Shown here one piece after another: positions 44,601 through 56,108 of a DNA stretch of 64,000 bases. The stretch covers positions 310,001-374,000 of the forward strand of contig CAWATZ010000001.1 of NCBI GenBank assembly GCA_963784995.1. Direction: 5' to 3'. Made by a program: the position numbers and the translations under genes. Numbering within the stretch: position 1 is the first letter of the stretch; the number at the start of each line of letters is the position of its first letter. The DNA comes from CAWATZ01 sp963784995. GTDB lineage: Bacteria > Planctomycetota > Planctomycetia > Gemmatales > Gemmataceae. Under the pieces are notes generated by a model, which was given only the letters and a program-made list of their open reading frames with translations, made no database searches and had not been told where the DNA came from.

Positions 44601-44843
44601 ATGACTGACAAGACCACTAACAAATACCTCCGCGTCTCAGGCGATGGGACGGCCGGCCCGTACCTCATGGTCCCAGTCGTGCAACTGGATGAAGTCCGAA
44701 GTCTGCTCGACCGTCACCACATTCGCTACTGGGTCGATGAAAATGCTATTTCCCTCAACGGTCAGCCTGCGGTAGCGGTAATCAATTTCGGCCGCACCAC
44801 CGAAGGGAAACAGATCCAGGCAATCCTCGACAGCGTCGCGTGA
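44601..44843 (+). CDS. 80-aa protein upstream of a HEPN gene
   Basis: This short protein starts at an ATG with AGGAGG six bases ahead. It is alpha/beta with 'YLMVPVVQLDEVRSLLDRHH', 'IRYWVDENAISLNGQPAVAV' and 'FGRTTEGKQIQAILDSVA'. There is no family match. It ends 15 bases before the HEPN-like gene's ATG, so the two are almost certainly co-transcribed. The order small protein then HEPN protein resembles a toxin-antitoxin pair, but nothing in the sequence proves that it neutralises its neighbour. Confidence 0.65.
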   Translation: MTDKTTNKYLRVSGDGTAGPYLMVPVVQLDEVRSLLDRHHIRYWVDENAISLNGQPAVAVINFGRTTEGKQIQAILDSVA

Positions 44844-44858
44844 GCGTCGGAGTTGGCC

Positions 44859-45557
44859 ATGCCTCTGTCAGCCGACATCGCGGCACTGCGGGATCAGATC
44901 CTTGGAGATCTCGCGGCCAGCCACGATTATTTCGTGAACACCAAGCAGGCCTGGCGGATCGTGCAAGTCTACGTGGATTCTGGCAATACAGTCGAGTTCC
45001 AAAACACCCACACGGGGAACAAGGTTCCTGCCGAGAACCTGGCGGCCCAAGCGCAGTTCTACGTCAAGGAACACCTTGCGTCCGCGACTTTCCAGCAATT
45101 CGTTTCCCAGTTTGAGGATTTCGTACTCGGGCTGATTCGGTTATGGTTACGGGCCTTTCCGCAGAGGCTGGACCACAGGAAGCTCGCCGCCTCGATCGTG
45201 TTCGCCGCCAAAGACATCGAGGAGGTTCGCGACCAAGTCATCCAGCAGCAAGTTCTCGACATCGCTTACAGATCCTTACCCGATTGGTTTGCTTTTCTCC
45301 AAGACCTTGTGAACCTGAATCATCCCTCTAAAGAGGAGATCGAAAACCTTGCGGAGATCAAGGCGTCGCGCGACGTTCTCGTCCACAACCGTGGCGTCGT
45401 GAACTCCATCTACGTCGATAAGGCTGGTGCCCGCAAGCGCTTCGATGTGGGGACCAAATTGGAGGTTCCCGAACCTTACCACCTCGGCTACTGGGATTTG
45501 CTCCGCAAGGTCGTTTCGGAGGTCGCCGCGGACGCCATCGCGAAGGCTCCTGCGTGA
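44859..45557 (+). CDS. HEPN-like domain protein, candidate RNase toxin
   Basis: This 232-residue, mostly helical protein has a C-terminal block 'EIKASRDVLVHNRGVVNSIY' containing R-x4-H, the catalytic motif of HEPN ribonucleases and close in style to RiboL-PSP/MAE-like HEPN families. An upstream helix pair ('ATFQQFVSQFEDFVLGLIRL') fits the four-helix HEPN fold. HEPN proteins act as RNases in toxin-antitoxin and abortive-infection systems, while others only bind. The ATG at 44859 follows the 80-aa gene. The activity is predicted; the R-x4-H motif is seen directly. Confidence 0.65.
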   Translation: MPLSADIAALRDQILGDLAASHDYFVNTKQAWRIVQVYVDSGNTVEFQNTHTGNKVPAENLAAQAQFYVKEHLASATFQQFVSQFEDFVLGLIRLWLRAFPQRLDHRKLAASIVFAAKDIEEVRDQVIQQQVLDIAYRSLPDWFAFLQDLVNLNHPSKEEIENLAEIKASRDVLVHNRGVVNSIYVDKAGARKRFDVGTKLEVPEPYHLGYWDLLRKVVSEVAADAIAKAPA

Positions 45558-45834
45558 AAGGTTGGCTTTCGGAACGAGGACGGGGAATCGGTTGAGAGGA
45601 GTTGCTTCACTCCAGGACTCCGACGTGCCGGCAAGGATACGGGCCTGTTCTTGGGCAAGATGCTCTGGATAGGCAAATCGTACACCGAATGCCCCGAACC
45701 TGTATCAAGGTGAAACTGTCCAAAGGAAAGGAACCTGGAGTTGCGCATCGTTTCCAGAAGAAGGAAACCATCGGACATGAGCACGATCCCCGAATCTCGT
45801 TCCTCCTTCTTCTCCGTGGGCTTAAGGTGCCAAC

Positions 45835-46494
45835 ATGGCTGAACAGCGAACCAGCCCCCAACGGCGTTTGTTCGAGGAACAAGAAGCGGAAACGATCAAT
45901 GCAACGGTCGGGTCCGTCATTCCGGGGTTGCGTTACGTGCCCAACTTCCTCACGACGGAAACGCACGAGCGTCTTCTCGCGGAAGTCGATTCCCAGCCCT
46001 GGCTCCTGGACCTGAAGCGGAAGGTCCAGCACTATGGCTTTCGGTACGACTACCGGTCGCGATCCGTGGATGTATCCATGCGTCTTGGGGATCTCCCTCC
46101 GTGGGCAGCAGACGTCGCCAGGCTGCTCCTCGAACGGGGTCTGACTGACCGCATGCCGGATCAGTTGATCGTCAACGAGTATGAGCCAGGACAGGGGATC
46201 AGCAACCACATCGATTGCGAGCCGTGCTTTGACGGCAACGTCATTTCCGTGAGCCTGGGCTCTTGCTGTGTGATGAACTTCACCCACAAGACGACGGGAC
46301 AGGTCGTACCTGTTCTTCTTCAACCGTGCAGCGCCGTTGTCCTTGAGCGCGAAGCTCGCTATGACTGGATGCATGGGATCCCACCAAGGAAAAGTGATGA
46401 ATTCCAGGGACGAACGTACAAGCGCGACCGGCGCATCTCGCTCACCTTTCGGAAGGTGATTCTTTCCAACCCGGAAGCAGCGAAGGAACAATAG
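45835..46494 (+). CDS. AlkB-like 2-oxoglutarate/Fe(II) dioxygenase
   Basis: This 219-residue protein has 'GLRYVPNFLTTETHERLLAE' at the N-terminus, iron ligands in 'GISNHIDCEPCFDG' (HxD) and 'YDWMHGIPPR' (distal His), and the 2-oxoglutarate-binding arginines in 'RDRRISLTFRKV'. AlkB-family enzymes remove alkyl groups from DNA, RNA or protein by oxidation. The closest pattern is AlkB-homologue type, with no added RNA-binding domain. It stands alone, 277 bp after the HEPN gene; the gap shows no gene. Confidence 0.85.
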   Translation: MAEQRTSPQRRLFEEQEAETINATVGSVIPGLRYVPNFLTTETHERLLAEVDSQPWLLDLKRKVQHYGFRYDYRSRSVDVSMRLGDLPPWAADVARLLLERGLTDRMPDQLIVNEYEPGQGISNHIDCEPCFDGNVISVSLGSCCVMNFTHKTTGQVVPVLLQPCSAVVLEREARYDWMHGIPPRKSDEFQGRTYKRDRRISLTFRKVILSNPEAAKEQ

Positions 46495-46572
46495 CCTGCG
46501 AGCGGCTGTTTTGCCCCGACCGCGATTGGAGAGGCCGGCCTCAGCACCGAGACACAACGTCAACGTGTTTTG

Positions 46573-46949
46573 TCAAGTAAAGGTGACTTGCCCAGTGCGA
46601 TCGCACCACCAGGTATTGCCGAAGTCGAACACATACTCCCCAGAGCGAACCGCGTTGCAGACTCGTTCCCCATGTCCGCCTGGCCACTCCTCCTCTTCTG
46701 GAGAAGTGTTAGGATTGTCGGGCAGGCCCCAACTTTCCTCAACCATGTTGTCGAAGCGACTCGGGCCGGCCAACCCAGAAGCTTCGAGAGGGAAAGCTTC
46801 CACCTGGATGAATGCCGGTACGAAACCTTCTGCGCGACAGCGGGCCTGGTCGGCTCCGCCGTTGCGGGCGTGCCGGGGAAAATCACGGCTGCTGACCCAA
46901 CCAATGCCACGAGGAACAATCCAAAGATGCTTTTCGCCAGGTGCTGCAT
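46573..46949 (-). pseudogene. small unknown secreted protein (one frameshift)
   Basis: The frame starting at 46949 gives a good signal peptide ('SIFGLFLVALVGSAAVIF'). After about residue 40 the likely mature protein continues in another frame ('AEGFVPAFIQVEAFPLEASG', later 'EYVFDFGNTWWCDRTGQVTF') to 46573. One indel near 46830 joins them into about 125 residues with two Cys. No family is recognised. It is convergent with the AlkB-like gene. Size and export signal are the only clues. Confidence 0.5.
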
Positions 46950-47205
46950 ATTTCCCCATGCCCTTTCTCGAGGGCGGGTCGATTCTCATTTCAATAGATG
47001 TTGTATTACCCGAGACAGTGGACCTGGACGGCTTCCTTGCGCTTCATAGCTTCTTCCGGATGAGGTCGTCATACCGATGGCCAACCTCCAACTGTGGAGG
47101 ACGGCCGGCGTGTCCGAGCCGCCGCCCGCTCCCTGCAATTCACCCAGCCTGACCGCATTGGCCGGTATGACGAGATAGACGCCTTAATCTGTCTTTTTTC
47201 ATCCC

Positions 47206-48561
47206 TCATCCCTTTCGTCGAACGCTCCAGGCGACACCCGAGTCGGCCGGCGGCTGTGGCGTGACCGCCGTGGATTTTCCGGACGCATGCTCGGCGGATG
47301 CCTCTTCGGCAGCCGCCTTTCCTTGCTCGGTTTCCGGCCTGGCCTGGTTGGTCGCCTCGGAATGAGGAATCGCTTCCTCGTTGGCTGGCCTTGCTTGCTC
47401 CTCCTGGAGCGGCGTGACGAGCGTCGGCAACGCCTTGTCGCGCAGCCCCATCTGGAGCACGCCCAGCCAGCAGCCCGCCGTCGTCAGCCAGACGACACCG
47501 CCGATGGTCCCGAGCCACCAGATCTGCCGGAAGGTGTTGCCAGCCTCCCCGGCTGCCGCCAGGCGCAAGGTCGTCTCGACCTCCCAGGAGCGCTGGCCGT
47601 TGACGTAGCGTAACCCGTTGGTTTTGGCCGGGTAGGTGACTTGCAAGGAGAGGTGCAGTCGCATCTCCTTGCCGGCCAGGTCCGCCCGGGCCGGCACGCG
47701 CACCCGCAGTGCGGGACGCCAGCTCTTGATCGGCAGCTTGTCCAGCAGGCTCACCGTTTCGCCCCACTGGTCGTTGTTTGTCTCGCAGCGCAGCCAGGGG
47801 TTGGCCAGGCCCAGCGCGGCGGCGTTCTCGACCTTGGCCTGGCCCTCGCCGCGCCATTTGCCCTTGATGCTCTCCACCGATTCCCCGAAGGGGAGCGTCG
47901 CCCATTCGCTGGGACCGACGACCACGGGCGACCAGTCCGGATTGAGAGGCCAGCCCAGGGCCAGCCGCACCAGCTCCGGGCTGGCCAGAATGAGGATGCC
48001 CGCCGCCAGCAGCGCCATCGTCAGCCGGGTTTCGCCCGAGGGAGAGCAGTTCGGCACCGCCGCTGCCTGCTCGGGGTTGCAGGCCCGCAGCAGCTCCAGC
48101 TCGTTGGCCTGGCACCGCTTCTGGGCCTCGGCTCGATTCCGGGCCAGGTCGCGGTTTGGGTCCCACAGACCAACCCGCCAGTGCAGCATCAGTCCCACCG
48201 TGCCAACGACGGCGACCAGCCAGGTGACCGCCTGGCCCGGAACCACGTCCAGGAGGAAGAGCCCAACCAGGAGCAGGAAGACCAGGCCCGAGAGCAGCGC
48301 CAGCTGGACGTGCCGCCGGGCCCGACCGGAGCCGACCATGTCCGGCTGGTAGAGGCCACACACCGGACACGGCTGCATCTCCACCTCGGTCTTGATCACC
48401 GCCAGGGCGGCTTGTTCGGCCCGTTTCTCGGCCGTGGTCTTGCTCGCGGACTCGGCGCTCACCGTGCGTTCCAGGGGGTAGCGGAAGGCGCTGCCGCAGG
48501 CGGCGCAGACGTGCTGTTTCCAGCACTCCACCCGGATCGTCGTTTCGTAAACCCTGGCCAT
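47206..48561 (-). CDS. zinc-ribbon multi-helix membrane protein of unknown function
   Basis: This 451-residue protein has an N-terminal four-Cys ribbon ('CWKQHVCAACGSAF', 'QPCPVCGLY'), then two close membrane helices ('LALLSGLVFLLLVGLFLLDV', 'TWLVAVVGTVGLML'), a third ('LTMALLAAGILILASPELV') and a fourth ('WLGTIGGVVWLTTAGCWLGV'). Between the last two lies a domain with 'KSWRPALRVRVPARADLAG'. The C-terminal tail is rich in Glu, Ala and Pro. No family is recognised. The ATG at 48561 follows GGAAAGG. It is divergent from lon with about 310 bp between starts. Confidence 0.65.
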   Translation of the reverse strand: MARVYETTIRVECWKQHVCAACGSAFRYPLERTVSAESASKTTAEKRAEQAALAVIKTEVEMQPCPVCGLYQPDMVGSGRARRHVQLALLSGLVFLLLVGLFLLDVVPGQAVTWLVAVVGTVGLMLHWRVGLWDPNRDLARNRAEAQKRCQANELELLRACNPEQAAAVPNCSPSGETRLTMALLAAGILILASPELVRLALGWPLNPDWSPVVVGPSEWATLPFGESVESIKGKWRGEGQAKVENAAALGLANPWLRCETNNDQWGETVSLLDKLPIKSWRPALRVRVPARADLAGKEMRLHLSLQVTYPAKTNGLRYVNGQRSWEVETTLRLAAAGEAGNTFRQIWWLGTIGGVVWLTTAGCWLGVLQMGLRDKALPTLVTPLQEEQARPANEEAIPHSEATNQARPETEQGKAAAEEASAEHASGKSTAVTPQPPADSGVAWSVRRKG

Positions 48562-48875
48562 CTCTGCCTTTCCTCTCCAGCTTCTCTGGACTGCCAGAGC
48601 GGCTGACATTTTGGCATCTCAGTCCGGAAGCCGATTGCTGTGCCAATCTGACCCCCGCTTTTTTCTTCGCCTCCGCAACCCCTTTCGTACCAGGAGCTTA
48701 CTCGATCGCACGGCACCATCAAGAACATCCGGGCCTGATTGGCACAGCGATTGCTCTTACATTCCATCGCTCCGGCGCATCAGCCATCCTAGAGATTGGC
48801 TGGCGGAGCGGCAAACTCCTGCGCCGGCTGCATGGCATCATATCAGACCATCACTATCGGAACTCGAGGTGTCTC

Positions 48876-51247
<2,372 letters not shown>

Positions 51248-51264
51248 GACGCGATCCGAAACAC

Positions 51265-51320
51265 GTGAGGGCGAGGCTCCCGCCGAGCCGATACCGGCTC
51301 GGCAGGAGCCTCGCCCTCAC
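51265..51320. terminator. long hairpin downstream of lon
   Basis: GTGAGGGCGAGGCTCC and GGAGCCTCGCCCTCAC, with inner GCCGAGCCG/CGGCTCGGC, form a 26-bp stem with one mismatched base pair and a four-base loop, 18 bases after the lon stop. There is no U-run. It is probably a transcription end or interspersed palindrome serving as one. Confidence 0.6.
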
Positions 51321-51678
51321 AGCCTGGTCCAGATCACGTGCGAGGCCCAGCCGAGACCGCCACACCGCCAACGGCGCTTTTGCCTGGCGGTGTCGCCAGG
51401 GAGCGTCCAGGCGTGTCCGTGCTTGCCCCTCCGATGACAAAAAAGCGACACCGCCACCACGCCAGCAGCACACGCCGTCTCGTCTGGCCCTCTCCTGGCA
51501 CTTCCCCATTATCCATGACAGGCAGACATTTCCCGGTGGTTCACCCACCAGCAAGGCCTGCGCCCCGGATTGCTTCGGCGTGTCGGACCGCTGAGCGCAC
51601 GGTCATGGTCGGCCCGATGCGCCTGGCCGTAGAATTTCAAAAAGGTGTGTGAACAGATCTCCGCAGCAGCGTGTCCAA
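51321..51678. other. about 360 bp without a supported gene
   Basis: No frame has a good start and a recognisable protein; the overlapping open frames are Arg/Pro/Ser-rich. I see only GC-rich sequence with short repeats of CGACACCGCCA type and nothing that can be called. Confidence 0.5.
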
Positions 51679-51715
51679 GAGTATAGGGTACTCAGTGAGT
51701 CGATAGCGGGTACTC
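51679..51715 (+). promoter_or_regulatory. candidate operator: two GGGTACTC direct repeats
   Basis: GGGTACTC occurs at 51686-51693 and again at 51708-51715, 22 bp apart, about two turns of B-DNA. The first copy also forms a dyad with GAGTA at 51679-51683. It lies 29 bp ahead of the nuclease-like gene. This pattern fits a repressor or activator site, but no regulator has been shown to bind. Confidence 0.35.
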
Positions 51716-51743
51716 TAATGAACGAAGAGAAGGAAGGCTACAG

Positions 51744-52618
51744 ATGTCGAACGCACAACAGAATCGCGAGCCTCAGACCCGGGTCGAGCAGGCCGCCTAC
51801 GTCGTCGAACGGGTGCAGTCGCTGGGGGTCCGGATTCATCCGGCGTCCCGGCTGATGCTGATGCTGCGCACCCTGGAGAAGGGACACATCGATTACGATG
51901 ACCGCCGATTCCCCATCGCCTTGGAGTCCATCCGGGACATGTATCAATTGCGTTTGATCGTCAATCAAATGGGTGCCCATCGGGATAATCCGAAGTTCCG
52001 GACCAGCGTCGAGAAACTGCTCAAGGACGCTGCGTTGCCCCAGGACGGCAGCTCAAACACACCGGGCCGCGACACTCAGTTCGAGTTGTACCTGGCTGCC
52101 ATCTGCCTTCGCGCCCGGTTGCTGCCAGTTGACTACGATGAGCCCGACATTACCTGCGACGTCGAGGGTCTCAAATTCGGGATCGCGGCAAAACGGCTGA
52201 AGAGCCTGGACCGGTTTGAGGATCGCGTCAAGGAGGGCATGATCAGATTCGGCGAGCAAAGCTCCCCGGTATCGTCGCGCTGGATCTCACAATCGCTCGA
52301 AATCCGGACAACCGGCCAATTACCTCGGGTCTACAAAGCCAGCTTTCCGTGATGATCGGGCACGCGAAGAACAGGCAGTTCTTCGAGCAGTGCGAGCAAG
52401 ACATCTACCGCTGGGTCGCCGACTCCAGGGTTCGGGCTTTACTGGTGTTCGAGTTCACTTTCCGCGTGAGCCCCGACAGCAGTTCCTGGATTCACGATGG
52501 GATGATGTGCTGGTTCCCGACCACGCACGATGAGAAGCAGGCGGAGCAGGAACTCGCCACATTCCAGAGAAGTTTTCTGCAGGGGATGCCGAACCTGGCG
52601 GACTTTGCCGCAGAATGA
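51744..52618 (+). CDS. PD-(D/E)XK nuclease-like protein (one frameshift)
   Basis: After repair this is about 291 residues. A helical N-terminus is followed by 'GRDTQFELYLAAICLRARLL', then 'VDYDEPDITCDVEGLKFGIA' and 'AAKRLKSLDRFEDR', a layout that fits a PD-(D/E)XK core (Glu helix, Asp strand, xxK strand). The first frame ends at 52352; the rest ('GIVALDLTIARNP', 'FEQCEQDIYRWV', 'LVFEFTFRVSP') runs to 52618. Adding one base near 52243 restores the fold. Function is unknown: a restriction-like or repair nuclease is possible. It faces the helicase gene convergently, with a palindrome between. Confidence 0.5.
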
Positions 52619-52701
52619 AGGGCTACCGTTACGCAGAAGCCCAGAGGAAACTGTTTCAACTCGACGGACTATTTCAGGAACAATCACATTGACCGTGAGA
52701 C

Positions 52702-52772
52702 AACGAAAAGGTTTCAGGAGTCGATATTACGATAATCAGTTTCGTAATATCGACTCCTGGAACCTTTTCGTT
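52702..52772. repeat. MITE-like inverted repeat near the helicase 3' end
   Basis: Arms of about 31 bp (AACGAAAAGGTTTCAGGAGT and its near-exact reverse complement) surround an eight-base loop, with one arm mismatch. A further partial copy of GGAACCTTTTCGTTT follows directly. It sits between convergent genes and is AT-richer than its surroundings, as expected of a mobile miniature element or terminator. Confidence 0.6.
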
Positions 52773-52875
52773 TTGGAACCTTTTCGTTTCAGGCAGCAGT
52801 CCCTCCACCTTGTTCTAATCCCGCTTCGTCTTCAGAATGGATGTTTCTGAGTCCGCTATCCACTTCAAAGAGGTT

Positions 52876-55680
52876 TCACATCCCTTCCAGGATCGACAGC
52901 GACTCCGTGAAATCACAAGCTGGGTAGTTTTCGCAGCCGAGAAACATCCTGGTCCCGCCTTGGCGGGCCGTCAGCGGGTGCCCTCGTGAACACTTCATCC
53001 CCTGGAGGCGGACTTTCACCTTGGCATCTTCGAGGGACAAACGCCGGCGGTAATGGCATTCGTGGCCCCGCCCGTTCGTGCAAACGAGGAACCAGCCCTC
53101 ACCCCGGAACTGCTTTAACACGAGGTCGCCGTTGGAGCAGTCTGGGCAGAAGAACCGCCGAGCCTGGCCGGGGTCTACCTCGTCGTCGGCCAGGTGCGAG
53201 AAGCCGATCCGCCACAGAACCCGGCTCACGTTCGGGGAATTCACCACCAGCCATTTCCCTTGGTAGGGGACGCAGACATACCCCCCGCCCACGAAAACTG
53301 GCGGGCAGTTGGCGCTGGTTCGGACAATACAGTCACCGGCTTCGACTTCGGCTTCCTCCGGCAAGATCAGCAGCTTCCGGGAGGCGGTGACCTTGCGCAG
53401 TGCCTTCGATCCGTGGCGAGACGGGCCGAGGATTTGACTATGACTGTAGATGGCCGGCAGGTGCTTTGCCCCGTCGAGCGTGAGGGAGCCGAGATCGTCA
53501 ATCTGGTCGAGGTCTTCCACCAAGTCGCCGCACGACAACACATCCAGCCCGCTGCCGAACTCCGACTCGACCCTGGACCAGAACGGCATCTCCTTCGCCA
53601 GGCCCCGAAGCATGGCCCGACTGCTCAGGATGATCAGTTGATCCTTCGCCCGGCTGATTGCGACGTTGAACAGCCGCTCGCAGTGCTTGTCCCGGAAGAA
53701 GGCAACGAGGTGCTGCGGGGAGTGCGTCGTCAAATCCACCACCACCGCTTTGGCCTCGGAACCCTGAGCCCGGTGGATCGTGCTGGCCGTCATCTTTCGC
53801 TCACGATCTGGTGACCGGAGGTCGAAAGTCAGGGCCGCCAGCAGGGACCGCTGTGGGCGGAAGGGAGACAGGAACAGGAGTTCGTCGTGCCCGAGGAGAC
53901 GTGCCAGAGAGTGAAGAAGGGGGACAGCGGCCAGGTGGAAGTAGGACTTCTCCGACACCGAATAGTGGTGGGTTGCCCATTCGCCATCGATGTCGATGAA
54001 CTCGATGCTGGGGCCGCTTGTCCTCCTCCCACGCCGGAGCAGCCCGGAATAGCTCAATCGGCTGACAACCCCGCCTATCTGGTCGGTCATACGGTACTGG
54101 GTCCGCAGCAGGCTCAGGCCGGTCGCCCGCACTTCACCGCCCATCTCGACACCGAACCAGTCGTAGACGTTCTGGCCGAACCAGCGGGCAGCGTTGCGAC
54201 CCTCAGCCTGAACGATGGGGGGCAACTGCTTCGGGTCGCCGGCATAAACGAGGTGGTCGGAGGCCAGGAACGCCGCCGCCACAGCGTACAGCAGCGAGGC
54301 CATTGACGCCTCGTCCAGGACAACCACGTCGAATGCCTGCTCTCGAAGACGCGCGTCGAGGACCATTCTGGCAAGGGTGCAACCCATGACCTGAGCGCTG
54401 GCCATCAACTGTGGGGTCGCCGCTACCGCCAGCGTGGTAAACTCCGAGACCCGCTTCTCAAGTGGGCCGGCCTCAGCAAATAAATCGTGAAGGCGGTCGG
54501 ACGATAGGCTCCGGTTCTGGAGCAGCTCCCGGATTTGCCGCAGCCACTCCTGGGCCTTCCGGGCACCCTGGGCAAGGGCTGAGTTCTGGAGGGCCAGTTT
54601 CCCGGCGACAGTGATCTCCCGCACCTGCGGGTCCAGGGACGTGCCCAGTCGCAGGAGCAGGCGCTTCTCCTCCGGCCGAACATTCTTCAGCACGGCCCGA
54701 ATCGCCACGTCCACGGCAGCGTTCGATGTCGAAACGACCAGTACCCGCTTCCTCTGACGCAACCAGCGGACAATAGCAACACCCAGGGTCGTCTTGCCTG
54801 TGCCTGGCGGCCCCCAAAGCAGGTGAAGAGGTGTCGAGGCCATCTCTTCGACAGCTTGAGCCTGGTCCTCATTGAGGCCGGAGAAGGGGCGGGCCTGAGA
54901 GGCTTTCGGAGTCGGGATGGATTTTGACAGGACCAGTTGAGCGATCCGGCCGCCACAGGAAGCCATCTCAAGGACGAACTGCTCCAGCGCCCGCAAGATG
55001 AAGGTCGGATCAAGCGAGAAATTGAGGAGCTTGGCGTCGGTCGGCAACGGCTTCTGGCACTCGATGATCAGCCCTTCATCGTCCGAGCGGATGACCACGG
55101 CCTGGATCGTGTCCCTGGGGTTGCGGGTCTGGAACGTCAACGGCATGTCCGGGCTGAAGTGGCATGGGGTGGAGAGGACGAGGCGGTATCCGAAAGCCCC
55201 CGGCTGGTCGCTCAGATGCTCGATCCCGTCGATGTCCAGCCACGAGGATTTGATTTGTTGCTGGGCGGCGGCGATCTCCTCCCGGACGGCGGCCGACACG
55301 GACGCCAAGTCATCGGCAGTGAAGACCGGGCTTGTCTTCCCTACTCCGGATGATGTTGGAGACGGCCTGGTCGCCAGGACTGCCGGGTTGGCGGCCCTCT
55401 GGGGGGCGCTGGCGCTGGCTGTGCTGGGGCGTTCAGCCGACGTGGAAACCGTGGAGGGTGCTCGCATCGAGGCGGTGACGCTCCAGCGGGACTCACCGTC
55501 TTTCACGACCTTCCCTGCCCTGGAAAGCTCTCCGTACAGCACGGAGTTCACGTCATTTTTGGTAAGCGACCCGGCCGCGAAACTCCTTCGCAGGTCACGG
55601 AGGATTTCTTTCGCCTCCAGGTGATGGGGCGAGGCTTTGAGGATAGTCAGGATTGCGTCTTCAAGTTCCTGGCGGTTCAT
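52876..55680 (-). CDS. UPF1-type superfamily-1 helicase with C-terminal zinc finger
   Basis: This 934-residue protein has an N-terminal winged-helix-like region ('LEDAILTILKASPHHLEAKE', about 1-70) and a low-complexity linker. The SF1B ATPase follows: Walker A 'WGPPGTGKTTLG', 'VVVLDEASMASL', 'VYAGDPKQLPPIVQ', 'LLRTQYRMTDQIGG', 'STIHRAQGSEAKAVVVDL' and 'RLFNVAISRAKDQLIIL'. The C-terminal part has a four-Cys ribbon and a topoisomerase-type finger ('CSRGHPLTARQGG...CENYPACDF'). It would unwind DNA or RNA. The ATG at 55680 has GGAAG upstream; an ATG at 55704 is an alternative. Its operon mates suggest a defence role, by inference. Confidence 0.85.
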   Translation of the reverse strand: MNRQELEDAILTILKASPHHLEAKEILRDLRRSFAAGSLTKNDVNSVLYGELSRAGKVVKDGESRWSVTASMRAPSTVSTSAERPSTASASAPQRAANPAVLATRPSPTSSGVGKTSPVFTADDLASVSAAVREEIAAAQQQIKSSWLDIDGIEHLSDQPGAFGYRLVLSTPCHFSPDMPLTFQTRNPRDTIQAVVIRSDDEGLIIECQKPLPTDAKLLNFSLDPTFILRALEQFVLEMASCGGRIAQLVLSKSIPTPKASQARPFSGLNEDQAQAVEEMASTPLHLLWGPPGTGKTTLGVAIVRWLRQRKRVLVVSTSNAAVDVAIRAVLKNVRPEEKRLLLRLGTSLDPQVREITVAGKLALQNSALAQGARKAQEWLRQIRELLQNRSLSSDRLHDLFAEAGPLEKRVSEFTTLAVAATPQLMASAQVMGCTLARMVLDARLREQAFDVVVLDEASMASLLYAVAAAFLASDHLVYAGDPKQLPPIVQAEGRNAARWFGQNVYDWFGVEMGGEVRATGLSLLRTQYRMTDQIGGVVSRLSYSGLLRRGRRTSGPSIEFIDIDGEWATHHYSVSEKSYFHLAAVPLLHSLARLLGHDELLFLSPFRPQRSLLAALTFDLRSPDRERKMTASTIHRAQGSEAKAVVVDLTTHSPQHLVAFFRDKHCERLFNVAISRAKDQLIILSSRAMLRGLAKEMPFWSRVESEFGSGLDVLSCGDLVEDLDQIDDLGSLTLDGAKHLPAIYSHSQILGPSRHGSKALRKVTASRKLLILPEEAEVEAGDCIVRTSANCPPVFVGGGYVCVPYQGKWLVVNSPNVSRVLWRIGFSHLADDEVDPGQARRFFCPDCSNGDLVLKQFRGEGWFLVCTNGRGHECHYRRRLSLEDAKVKVRLQGMKCSRGHPLTARQGGTRMFLGCENYPACDFTESLSILEGM

Positions 55681-55704
55681 TGTGCGAACTTCCAGCGAGG
55701 TCAT

Positions 55705-56108
55705 TACCCTACAAATGAGGGCGGTAGGACAATCAACCGGGCATTTTACCAGACCGCTCTCTGCAATAAAAGCAGACGCGCGGTTTTGGGGGCAGAAGAA
55801 TGAACGTGCGTCCAAGGGTTCAAGCCGAGGGAGTACACTCAACCTGTCGCCAGCCCACCCAGATTGCCATGCGACCGCAACGCGAAAGCCTCTTTGCCCG
55901 CAAATTGCACTCAAATCCTGGGTGCATTCGGTGGGGGAACGACAAGAGTCGCAAGCATTTGCGGCTCTTGCACTCGCGTCTAGCGAATGGTACGGGCCTC
56001 GAACACACAACCACCGGATCGACAGTCTGGAGACAGAGGATGCGTCCTCTTACCGGCATTCGGTTTGCGTCTCATTTTCGGAATTGGCGGCGTCCTGGTG
56101 CGAAGAGC
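55705..56108. other. about 400-bp gap in the defence-like operon
   Basis: No credible gene is found. It contains one copy of a repeat (55913-55970) that folds as CAAGAGTCGCAA/TTGCGGCTCTTG. The gap between the helicase start and the upstream gene's stop is large for an operon, so the helicase may have its own promoter here. Confidence 0.5.
55913..55970. repeat. AAATCCTGG repeat with hairpin, copy 1
   Basis: About 58 bp from AAATCCTGGGTGC to GCGGCTCTTG, similar to 58040-58099. The right half forms a hairpin CAAGAGTCGCAA with TTGCGGCTCTTG. The two copies lie on either side of the 410-aa and Panacea genes. Confidence 0.5.

Noticed and set aside
45558..45834. Possible gene between the HEPN-like and AlkB-like genes
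   Set aside because: Open frames on both strands lack ribosome-binding sites and resemble no family; treated as a gap.
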